The notes beneath the pieces are model-generated. The model had not been told where the DNA came from and did not search any database. It was given only the letters and a program-made list of their open reading frames with translations. A stretch of 64,000 nucleotides of DNA from JADKFD01 sp050250665 (lineage in GTDB: Bacteria; Pseudomonadota; Gammaproteobacteria; Xanthomonadales; SZUA-5): assembly GCA_050250665.1 (NCBI GenBank), contig JBFWOF010000002.1, positions 62,001 through 126,000 of the forward strand. The letters run 5' to 3'. Shown here piece after piece: positions 31,752 to 39,332 of this stretch (position 1 is the first letter of the stretch; every line of letters begins with the position of its first letter). Made by a program: the position numbers and the translations under genes.

Positions 31752-33493
31752 GGCAGCAGTTCCGGCTGCAACCGGCGCACGCTCTCGATCAGTACCGCAC
31801 TCTCCGGCCAGCGCTTCAATGCCTCCCGCCACAGGGCACGCGCTTCCTCGTGCTGATCGGCCATCCACAGCACCTCGGCCAGATGCGCAGCCACATCGCC
31901 ATCCTGGACCAGCTCGTAGGCGCGCTTCAGATACATAAGGGCATCGTCCAGATTGCCGAGGCGGTACTGCACCCAGCCCATGCTGTCGACGAAAGCACCG
32001 TCGTTGGGCTGCGCCGCGATCGCCCGCTGGATGTATCCCAGCGCTTCCTGATGGCGGTCGGTACGGTCGGCCAGGGTGTAGCCCAGAGCGTTCAGTGCCT
32101 GCGGATTTTCCGGATCCAGCGCCAGAATCTGGCGCAGATCGGCCTCCAGCCCGGCCACATCATCATCGCCGATGCGGAAGATCGCGCGCGCATAGAGCAG
32201 GCGCACGTCACGGCCGTTCTGGTGGATGGCCTCGTCGTAGACAGCACCGGCGGCCACCCGATCATTTTCGGCCAGCAATTCGGCTTCCAGCAGGTAGGCA
32301 TCGGTGCGCTGATCGCTGTCCTCGGTCTGCGCACGCAGCTGCGCCAGCAACTTTCGGGCGCCGGGCAGATCCTGCTTGTCGCGCGCCAGCAGTACTCCGC
32401 GGCGCAATTGGGCCTCGTGCCAGGCATCGCTGCCGACGGGCTCCTGCGCGTACCACTGCAGGGCCTGATCCGGATCTTCCTTCAGCTCGTACAGCTGGCC
32501 CAGCAGGAAGGCGCGCGATTCCAGCTGCTCGGCCTTGCTCTTCTTCAGTGCACGCTCGATGCGCTTCAACAACTTGCGATCGGGCTTGCTGGCGACATTC
32601 GCCAGCCGCGCGGCGAATACGCGCTCGTCCTGGGGTTTGGCCTGACTGAGCACCCGGTCGGCCTGTTCCTGGCGATCGGCCTCGGAATACACACTGGCGA
32701 GCGCCAGCCGCAGATCAAAATCCTCCGGCGCCAGACCGACCGCTCGTTCCAGTGATTTCTGGGCACCCTTGCTGTCACCCGCAGCCAGCATCACCTGGGC
32801 ACTGCGGCGCCAGGCTTCGGCGCTCTTGGGATGGGCCTCGGTCTCGGCAGCCGCGAGTTGCTTGGCGGTGCCGTAGTCGCCGAGATTGGCGGCCACCGCG
32901 GACCAGCTCGGACCTTCTTCCAATGGCCGCAGCGCCCCGGCTGCAGCCAGACGCCGCAAGGCGGCGGGAGCCAACTCGCGGTTCTCGGCCGCCACCAGCA
33001 CCTGGGCGATGGCGCGCTGTGCATCGATCGAATCGATCGCCGCCAGCTCCGCCAGCCAGCGCTCACCGGCCTCGAGGTCGGCACTGGCCAGCGCTGCCCA
33101 GGCCAGCGTGCGCCGGCCGCCCACACTGTCCGGCGCCAGCTCCACCCAGCGCTGGCCCACGCGCTCGGCAGCGGCATAATCCCGGGCATAGAGCGTGACC
33201 GTGGAGGCGCGCTCGATCAGGTCCAGCTGACCGCTCTGCACCGCAGCCTGCGCATAGGCGGCAGCGGCCTGGTCGAGTTGGCCGCCTTGCAGGGCAAATT
33301 CGCCCTCCAGCGCATTGCCGAGCACGTCTGCCGTATGGCTTTCAGCGGCAGTCAGGGTTGCTGCAGCAAAATACAGCAGCAGACTTGCGCCCAGTCGCAA
33401 CCTCGCGACGCGCGAAGCGCTAGCATTGAGGGGTTGGCCGCTCTTGATCCGATCGCGGGTGGGCAACGACAATTTCTTGGTTTGATCAGGCAT
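31748..33493 (-). CDS. Exported TPR-repeat protein
   Basis: A 581-residue protein with a signal peptide (LGASLLLYFAAATLTAAES at about 33-51) and TPR-like repeats over most of its length; the last ones are clear (PQALNALGYTLADRT, DGAFVDSMGWVQYRLG, VAAHLAEVLWMAD). Homologues at this locus, divergent from hemA and upstream of lolB, are common in gammaproteobacteria; their role is not established. The ATG at 33493 is chosen because earlier codons overlap hemA antisense. It is the first gene of the operon, so its promoter must lie inside hemA. Confidence 0.85.
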   Translation of the reverse strand: MPDQTKKLSLPTRDRIKSGQPLNASASRVARLRLGASLLLYFAAATLTAAESHTADVLGNALEGEFALQGGQLDQAAAAYAQAAVQSGQLDLIERASTVTLYARDYAAAERVGQRWVELAPDSVGGRRTLAWAALASADLEAGERWLAELAAIDSIDAQRAIAQVLVAAENRELAPAALRRLAAAGALRPLEEGPSWSAVAANLGDYGTAKQLAAAETEAHPKSAEAWRRSAQVMLAAGDSKGAQKSLERAVGLAPEDFDLRLALASVYSEADRQEQADRVLSQAKPQDERVFAARLANVASKPDRKLLKRIERALKKSKAEQLESRAFLLGQLYELKEDPDQALQWYAQEPVGSDAWHEAQLRRGVLLARDKQDLPGARKLLAQLRAQTEDSDQRTDAYLLEAELLAENDRVAAGAVYDEAIHQNGRDVRLLYARAIFRIGDDDVAGLEADLRQILALDPENPQALNALGYTLADRTDRHQEALGYIQRAIAAQPNDGAFVDSMGWVQYRLGNLDDALMYLKRAYELVQDGDVAAHLAEVLWMADQHEEARALWREALKRWPESAVLIESVRRLQPELLP

Positions 33494-33503
33494 CCGACAT
33501 TCT

Positions 33504-34769
33504 ATGGCCATTCTGGCACTAGGCATCAACCACGCTACCGCACCGGTGTCGCTGCGGGAACGGGTGGCCTTTGCGCCGGAACGCACGCCCGAGGCGCTGC
33601 ATGATTTGCGCATGCTGCCCGGTGTCGGTGCTGCTGCCATCCTGAGTACCTGCAATCGAACCGAACTCTATGTGGACCACGAACCCGGGACAGAGTTGCA
33701 GGCCCTGCAATGGCTGGAGCGCTTTCACGGCTTTCGCCCCAGCGAACTGCATGCGGCATCGTACCGCTACCAGGATGTCCAGGCGGTGCGGCATGTGTTC
33801 CGCGTGGCCACCGGCCTCGATTCGCTGGTCATTGGCGAACCGCAGATTCTCGGCCAGTTGAAGCAGGCCTATCGCATCGCCCAGGACGCTCGCACGCTGT
33901 CGGGTCCGCTGGAGCAGCTGCTGCAACGCAGCTTCTCGGTCGCCAAGACCGTGCGCACCGAGACCCGATTGGGTGCCAATGCGGTGTCGGTGGCCTTTGC
34001 GGCGGTCAGACTGGCCACCCAGGTCTTCGATGAGATGCCCAAGCGCCAGGTGGTGTTGGTGGGTGCCGGCGAGACCATCGAACTGGTGGCCCGGCACCTG
34101 CTCGGCGCTGGCGTGCGCCGTACCACCGTGGTCAATCGCACCATCGAGCGCGCCCGCGCGCTGGCCGATCGTATCGGCGGTCAGGCGGCACGCCTGAGTG
34201 AGCTGGATGCGCATCTGCTGGATTGCGACATTCTGGTCACGGCCACCCACGGCAGCGAACCGGTGATCCGTGCCGAGGCACTGCGCCAGGCCTTTGTCGG
34301 CCGCCGCCGCCGCCCGCTGTTTGCGGTGGATCTGGGTGTGCCGCGCAATATCGAGGCTGCGGTGGCCGAGCTGCCGGACGTTTATCTGTATACGGTCGAT
34401 GACCTGCGCCAGGTCGTCGAAGAAGGCATGCGTGGGCGCCGCGAGGCTGCAGCCCAGGCCGAATCGATGGTCACGCTGCACGTCGAGGAGTTCATGGCCT
34501 GGTGGCGTGAACGGGCGGCCGCTTCCACCATCGTCAGCATGCGCAAACGGGCCGATCAGGCGCGCGCCGATGTGCTCGAGCGGGCGCGCCGCTATCTGCG
34601 CCAGGGTGCGACGCCGGAGCAGGCGCTTGAATATCTGTCGCAGGCACTGACCAATCGCTTGCTGCACCGGCCTACCGTGGGCCTGCGCAGCGCGGCGGCG
34701 CTGGGCGATGAGGAATCGCTGGAGTTCGCCTCCCGGCTGCTGGCACTGGAACCACTGGACGGCAATTAG
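33504..34769 (+). CDS. hemA: Glutamyl-tRNA reductase
   Basis: It reduces glutamyl-tRNA to glutamate-1-semialdehyde, the first committed step of C5 haem synthesis; HemL at 4.2 kb takes the next step. It has 421 residues. GINHATAPVSLRE, the catalytic-Cys block STCNRTELY, GLDSLVIGEPQILGQLK and the NADPH-binding VLVGAGETIE are diagnostic. Its ATG is only 10 bp from the divergent TPR start codon, so its promoter and leader must overlap that gene. prfA follows after 55 bp. Confidence 0.97.
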   Translation: MAILALGINHATAPVSLRERVAFAPERTPEALHDLRMLPGVGAAAILSTCNRTELYVDHEPGTELQALQWLERFHGFRPSELHAASYRYQDVQAVRHVFRVATGLDSLVIGEPQILGQLKQAYRIAQDARTLSGPLEQLLQRSFSVAKTVRTETRLGANAVSVAFAAVRLATQVFDEMPKRQVVLVGAGETIELVARHLLGAGVRRTTVVNRTIERARALADRIGGQAARLSELDAHLLDCDILVTATHGSEPVIRAEALRQAFVGRRRRPLFAVDLGVPRNIEAAVAELPDVYLYTVDDLRQVVEEGMRGRREAAAQAESMVTLHVEEFMAWWRERAAASTIVSMRKRADQARADVLERARRYLRQGATPEQALEYLSQALTNRLLHRPTVGLRSAAALGDEESLEFASRLLALEPLDGN

Positions 34770-34824
34770 GCGCTTCCCTGCAGCCCCGCCTCCTTCCTGA
34801 ATCAAGCTGGAAATCCCCAACACG

Positions 34825-35913
34825 ATGAACCCACGAATTCGCCAGAAGCTGGACGAAATGAGCGAGCGACTGCAGGAAGTGCAGTTGCTGCTGGCGCAGC
34901 CGGAAACACTGTCCGACGGCAATCGCTTTCGAGAACTCGCGCGCGAGAACTCGCAACTCGAAGAGCTGGCCCGGGATTACGCCGAGTATCAACGGCTGGA
35001 GAGCGACCTCGCCGCCACCCAGGCCATGGCCGAAGCCGAACGCGGCGAGATGCGTGAAATGGCCCAGGCCGAAGCGGCCGAACTGGAACAGCATCTCAGC
35101 GCTCTGGGCGACACCCTGGCCCTCAGTCTGGTTCCGGCCGATCCGCGCGACGAGCGCAGCCTTTTTCTGGAAATCCGCGCCGGCACCGGCGGCGACGAAG
35201 CCGCGATCTTCGCTGGCGATCTGTTCCGCATGTACAGCCGCTACGCCGAAACCCGGGGCTGGCGGGTTGAAGTGCTGAGCCAGAGTGCCGGCGAGCACGG
35301 CGGCTACAAGGAGATCATTGCCCGGGTCGAGGGCGCTGGCGCCTGGACCGAACTCAAGTTCGAGTCCGGCACCCATCGGGTGCAGCGGGTGCCAGAGACC
35401 GAAGCCCAGGGTCGCATCCACACCTCCGCCTGCACCGTGGCCATCCTGCCCGAACTGGATGAGGTGGACACCACGCCGCTCAATCCGGCCGATCTCAAGG
35501 TCGACACCTTCCGCGCCTCGGGCGCTGGCGGCCAGCATGTCAACAAGACCGATTCGGCCATCCGCATCACCCATCTGCCCAGCGGCATCGTGGTCGAGTG
35601 CCAGGATGAGCGTTCTCAGCACAAGAACCGGGCGCGGGCCATGAGTCTGCTGCAAGCGAGATTGATCGATATCGAACGCAGCAAGCAGGCGCAACAGCAG
35701 TCCGAGGACCGCAAGCTTCAAGTCGGAAGCGGTGATCGCTCGCAACGGATACGTACCTACAATTTTCCCCAGGGCCGACTGACCGATCATCGGATCAACC
35801 TGACCCTTTACCAACTCGGCGATATCATCGCCGGCAATCTGGCGCCGGTCATCGCCCCGCTGCAGCAGGAAGATCGGGCCATGGCCCTGGATGCACTGCT
35901 CGCGAAAAATTGA
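34825..35913 (+). CDS. prfA: Peptide chain release factor 1
   Basis: RF1 terminates translation at UAG and UAA. It has 362 residues. The codon-recognition tripeptide is PET (QRVPETEAQGRIHTSA), a variant of PxT, and the catalytic GGQ is in ASGAGGQHVNKTDSA. ECQDERSQHKNRARA and YNFPQGRLTDHRINLTLY close the protein. It follows hemA as in many gammaproteobacteria, but prmC (hemK), the usual next gene and the methyltransferase of this GGQ, is not here. Confidence 0.97.
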   Translation: MNPRIRQKLDEMSERLQEVQLLLAQPETLSDGNRFRELARENSQLEELARDYAEYQRLESDLAATQAMAEAERGEMREMAQAEAAELEQHLSALGDTLALSLVPADPRDERSLFLEIRAGTGGDEAAIFAGDLFRMYSRYAETRGWRVEVLSQSAGEHGGYKEIIARVEGAGAWTELKFESGTHRVQRVPETEAQGRIHTSACTVAILPELDEVDTTPLNPADLKVDTFRASGAGGQHVNKTDSAIRITHLPSGIVVECQDERSQHKNRARAMSLLQARLIDIERSKQAQQQSEDRKLQVGSGDRSQRIRTYNFPQGRLTDHRINLTLYQLGDIIAGNLAPVIAPLQQEDRAMALDALLAKN

Positions 35914-36106
35914 AACGGATAGCAACTGCAGAGGCGGCGGATGCAAACTCCGGTGAACAAGAGGTTCAGCTCTAGTCACTCTTTTCATCCGTCCGATTTA
36001 TTGGTGTAACCTTGATGTGGACGCGTGGAATCTGTGATCAGATTCGCAGTGGAAGGTAAGGGGCTGCTGCTTTTGCGTCGATCGATCGAGCTGGGGGATT
36101 TAAGTA

Positions 36107-37123
36107 ATGCTGATGAATGACACGCACGCGCAATCGCTCAGGGTCATGCCGCTGGCATTGGCCCTGTTGATGGTTCTTGGACTTGCTGCCTGCGGCGGGG
36201 ATGAACCCGCACCGACGGCGAGCACGACCTCCCCGGCAGGTGTTGCGCCACAACCGGCCCCAACCAGTAGCGAGCCTGAACCAGCTGCTGCCGCCGCGAC
36301 CACGCCGCAAACGGTGCCCGAACTGCTCGATGCAGCCCGTACCGCGATGCGCGAGCAGCGCCTGATCCAGCCGACGAACGACAACGCCATCGAGTACTAC
36401 CTCAAGGTGCTGGACGCGGAGCCGGACAACCGTCAGGCGCAGCTGGCCATTCTGGAATTGATGCCGCTGGCCCAGGGCGTCGCCGAGCAGATGATCGATA
36501 CCAATCGCCTCGACGAGGCGCAGCAAGCGGTCGGACTGCTCAAGCGAGCCCAGCCTACGTCCGTTGTGGTCACCAACCTCGAGCAGCGAATCGTGACTCA
36601 GCGTCGAGCCGAGGAGCAACGGCGCACGGCCGAGGAAGAAGCGGCGCGACTGGCCGAACGACAGGCGCGCGAGCAAGCCGCCGCCCAAGCCCGGGCAGCA
36701 GCAGAACCGCCGCCCCCGCCGGCCCCGAGCCGACCGGCACAGACACCGCCCAGCACACCGGCAAGCAGCGCACCGGCACCGGCACAGACGCCCCCCACGC
36801 AGGTGGCTTCGGCGGAGCCGCCCAAACCGGTTGCGGCATCGACGGCGCCACAGAACAAGGATTTCCAGCTGGTCAAGCGGGTCAATCCCAGCTATCCGGC
36901 GCAGGCACTGCGCAGTCGTACCGAAGGTTGGGTGGAGCTCTCGTTCACGATCACCACCACCGGCGATGTCGAGGATGTCGAAGTCGTCAATTCGAATCCG
37001 CGCCGGGTGTTCGACCGCGATGCTGCCCGGGCCCTGAGCCAATGGAAGTTCACGCCGCGCATCGAAGGCGGCAAGGCAGTTGAAGCGAAGGCCAGGCAGC
37101 GGCTGGAATTCACGCTGAACTGA
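36107..37123 (+). CDS. TonB C-terminal-domain lipoprotein
   Basis: A 338-residue envelope protein. Residues 14-29 form a lipoprotein signal (LMVLGLAAC, Cys29). A Pro/Ala/Thr-rich stretch follows, then a helical region (about 70-165) and an Ala/Glu/Arg-rich coiled coil (about 165-195). A second Pro-rich linker leads to a TonB C-terminal domain (VNPSYPAQALRSRTEGWVEL to the end). A classical TonB has a transmembrane anchor that contacts ExbBD; here it is replaced by a lipid anchor, so energy coupling is doubtful. The Gly-Gly after the Cys does not give a +2 Asp, which suggests the outer membrane. GGGGGAT-type SD sits about 9 bases upstream of 36107. Confidence 0.82.
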   Translation: MLMNDTHAQSLRVMPLALALLMVLGLAACGGDEPAPTASTTSPAGVAPQPAPTSSEPEPAAAAATTPQTVPELLDAARTAMREQRLIQPTNDNAIEYYLKVLDAEPDNRQAQLAILELMPLAQGVAEQMIDTNRLDEAQQAVGLLKRAQPTSVVVTNLEQRIVTQRRAEEQRRTAEEEAARLAERQAREQAAAQARAAAEPPPPPAPSRPAQTPPSTPASSAPAPAQTPPTQVASAEPPKPVAASTAPQNKDFQLVKRVNPSYPAQALRSRTEGWVELSFTITTTGDVEDVEVVNSNPRRVFDRDAARALSQWKFTPRIEGGKAVEAKARQRLEFTLN

Positions 37124-37430
37124 GCGCCAGGGCATTCGGTCCCGGGTGCGCCTTCGGCTTACCCGGGCTACCAAGCTCGCAGTCTGCTGTTCTCGTTGCC
37201 AAGCCAAGCCCAGTTCCCGTAACCCAGGTAAGCGCAGCGCACCTGGGAGTGGTCATGGCGGCGCCCCCCGGGCCTTCGGCTTACCCGGGCTACCAAGCTC
37301 GCAGTCTGCTGTTCCCTTTGCCTAGCCAAGCCCAGTTCCCGTAGCCCAGGTAAGCGCAGCGCACCTGGGAACGGTCTTGCAGCGCGCCCCCCCGTTGCGC
37401 CCGCGGCCTGGCAATACCACCGCCGCACCC
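37124..37430. repeat. Tandem duplication of a 122-bp unit with internal palindromes
   Basis: The unit around CTACCAAGCTCGCAGTCTGC recurs at a spacing of 122 bp (37168 and 37290), covering about 37140-37380. Each copy holds two palindromes, CCCGGG...CCCGGG with TTCGGCTTACCCGGG, and CCCAGGTAAGCGCAGCGCAC-CTGGG. A related single palindrome lies at about 52735-52815. No gene is seen in the gap. It lies between the convergent TonB-like and serine hydrolase genes. Confidence 0.8.
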
Positions 37431-38660
37431 TCAGGCGCGCGGCTTGCGAGCCTTGCGATCGGCGGCCATCTGCAACTTGTCGGTGTCCAGCCAATCGGGG
37501 CCGTCCAGCTGCAGTTGGCGATCGAGAATGCGCGGGAACAGACCGGCCGGAACACCGCTGTTGGAATTCCACAGGATGGCCACACCAAAGCCCTCCTCCG
37601 GGATCACGCCGACCAGTGCGCGATAGCCCTGAACGGCGCCCGCGTGAAACACCAGCTGGTGTCCCGAGTAGTCGAATACCCGCCATCCCAGCGCATAACT
37701 CGCGGCGCGCACGCGCTCACGTCGCCAGCGCGGACCGAGCATCTCGCCTGGCGTATCCACCCGCGGACTCTGCACCAGCTTGAGCACGCCCGGTGGCAGC
37801 ACCTCGGGGCGCTCGCCCAGTTGGGCATGCAGCCAGATGGCCAGATCGCTGATGCTGGCGTTGACGCCGGCGGCCGCCGGCAGCTGGTAGTAGGTGGGCT
37901 TGGGTGTCACCGAGGTCCAGCCGCCGCGGGCGTAAACATGTGGCCGGGCCCAGTTCGACTGGGCCATCAGCGCATCGCGGCCAACCGAGGTGTCGCGCAT
38001 GTCCAGCGGCACCAGCAGACGCCGACTCAACTCCACCGGGAAGAAGCTGCCGACCGCGCCGAAAGCGGCATCCGCAGCCACGTTGAAGAGCACATTCTGA
38101 TAGGCATAGCAGCCGCCCACGGCACAGGCCGGACGCACGCTCGGCAGTGACTGGATGAGATCGATCAGAGGCGCATTGGCCTCCAGCTTCATGTCGAAGG
38201 TGTGATGCGGCAGGCCGGTCTGGTGACTGAGCAGGCGCTCCAGCGTCAAGGCGCTGGGCGCATTCGGATCCGCCAGTTGGAGGCCCGGCACCAGATCAAC
38301 CACGCTCTGGCCAATCTGCAGAAATCCGGCGTCATCGAGCAGGCCGCAGAGGGTGGCCGCAAAGCCCTTGGACACCGAAGCCAGCCTGAACACGGTGTGT
38401 TTGTCGACCGCCTGACCGGAACCGGTATAGGTCTCACCTGCGGTGAACAGCAAATCGGGCTGACGCGGACGCACGATCGCCACCGCCAGCGCCGGTGTGG
38501 CACCACTGGCACTGACCACGTCCACCCAGGCCCGCACTTCCGCCTGCATGCTGTCGGCAGGCGCCGGTCGCAGGGCCGCGTCCGCACTGGCGGCGGTGAC
38601 GCGATCGGCCGCCAGCAAGCCGGCTGCCAGACCCAGTGCAACAAACGCCACCCGAAGCAT
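37431..38660 (-). CDS. Exported serine hydrolase, class C beta-lactamase/PBP4* family
   Basis: A 409-residue protein with a signal peptide (FVALGLAAGLLAADRVTA). The catalytic Ser-x-x-Lys is SVSK at about 92-95 (FRLASVSKGF), the Tyr motif is YQN (CYAYQNVLFN), and the third motif is HAG in HAGAVQGYRALVG, in place of KTG. This is the pattern of beta-lactamase-related esterases and D-Ala-D-Ala carboxypeptidases rather than a proven AmpC. Both Cys in ACAVGGCY could form a disulfide. The ATG at 38660 starts the signal peptide; the longer frame to 38780 overlaps lemA antisense. It is divergent from lemA. Confidence 0.85.
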   Translation of the reverse strand: MLRVAFVALGLAAGLLAADRVTAASADAALRPAPADSMQAEVRAWVDVVSASGATPALAVAIVRPRQPDLLFTAGETYTGSGQAVDKHTVFRLASVSKGFAATLCGLLDDAGFLQIGQSVVDLVPGLQLADPNAPSALTLERLLSHQTGLPHHTFDMKLEANAPLIDLIQSLPSVRPACAVGGCYAYQNVLFNVAADAAFGAVGSFFPVELSRRLLVPLDMRDTSVGRDALMAQSNWARPHVYARGGWTSVTPKPTYYQLPAAAGVNASISDLAIWLHAQLGERPEVLPPGVLKLVQSPRVDTPGEMLGPRWRRERVRAASYALGWRVFDYSGHQLVFHAGAVQGYRALVGVIPEEGFGVAILWNSNSGVPAGLFPRILDRQLQLDGPDWLDTDKLQMAADRKARKPRA

Positions 38661-38734
38661 CGCGACCCCCGTGTTATTCTCAAAACAACACCTTGAATCG
38701 TAGCGCGTTTCCCCCCGTCTGAGTGGAGGTTTCC

Positions 38735-39325
38735 ATGCTTTCGACCGTGATCGTCCTGGTTTTGCTGGTCGGCGTCGCATTGTTTCTGGTCGGGATCTAC
38801 AACGGTCTGGTCACCGCCCGAAACGGCTACAAGAACGCTTTCAGTCAGATCGATGTGCAACTGACCCGTCGCCATGATCTGATTCCCAATCTGGTGGAAA
38901 TCGCCAAGGGCTACATCAAGCACGAGCGCGAGACGCTGGAGGCGGTCATCCAGGCGCGCAATTCCGCCGTCAGCGGCCTGCGGGCTGCCAGCGCCAATCC
39001 CGGCGACGCCGCCGCCGTGCAACAGCTGGCAAGCTCGGAAAACCAGCTGACCGGCGCTCTGGGACGATTGTTCGCCCTGTCCGAGGCCTATCCGGACCTC
39101 AAGGCCAACACCACCATGATGCAGCTCTCCGAGGAGTTGACCAGCACCGAGAACAAGGTCGCCTTTGCTCGCCAGGCCTACAACGACGGTGTCCTTGGCT
39201 ACAACAACAAGCGCGAAGTGTTTCCCAACAATCTGGTCGCCGGAATGTTCGGTTTCGGGCCGGCCAGCTTCCTGGAACTGGATGATCCGGCCAAGCGCGA
39301 AGTGCCCAAGGTGAGCTTCACCTGA
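38735..39325 (+). CDS. lemA: LemA family membrane protein
   Basis: A 196-residue protein with one N-terminal transmembrane segment (about 3-23) and a long helical domain. YNGLVTARNGYKNAFSQIDVQL, RRHDLIPNLVEIAKGY and ARQAYNDGVLGYNNKREVFP (each from its first residue) are LemA hallmarks. The ATG at 38735 has GGAGG about 6 bases upstream. The stop is 7 bp before the M48 protease gene, a common pairing. Confidence 0.95.
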   Translation: MLSTVIVLVLLVGVALFLVGIYNGLVTARNGYKNAFSQIDVQLTRRHDLIPNLVEIAKGYIKHERETLEAVIQARNSAVSGLRAASANPGDAAAVQQLASSENQLTGALGRLFALSEAYPDLKANTTMMQLSEELTSTENKVAFARQAYNDGVLGYNNKREVFPNNLVAGMFGFGPASFLELDDPAKREVPKVSFT

Positions 39326-39332
39326 TTCAGCG

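Noticed and set aside
36107..37123. Annotating the gene simply as tonB
   Set aside because: It has a lipobox rather than a TonB transmembrane anchor, and no exbBD genes are nearby.
37431..38660. Chromosomal AmpC beta-lactamase
   Set aside because: The third motif is HAG rather than KTG and no ampR is divergent, so a serine hydrolase of the wider family is the safer call.
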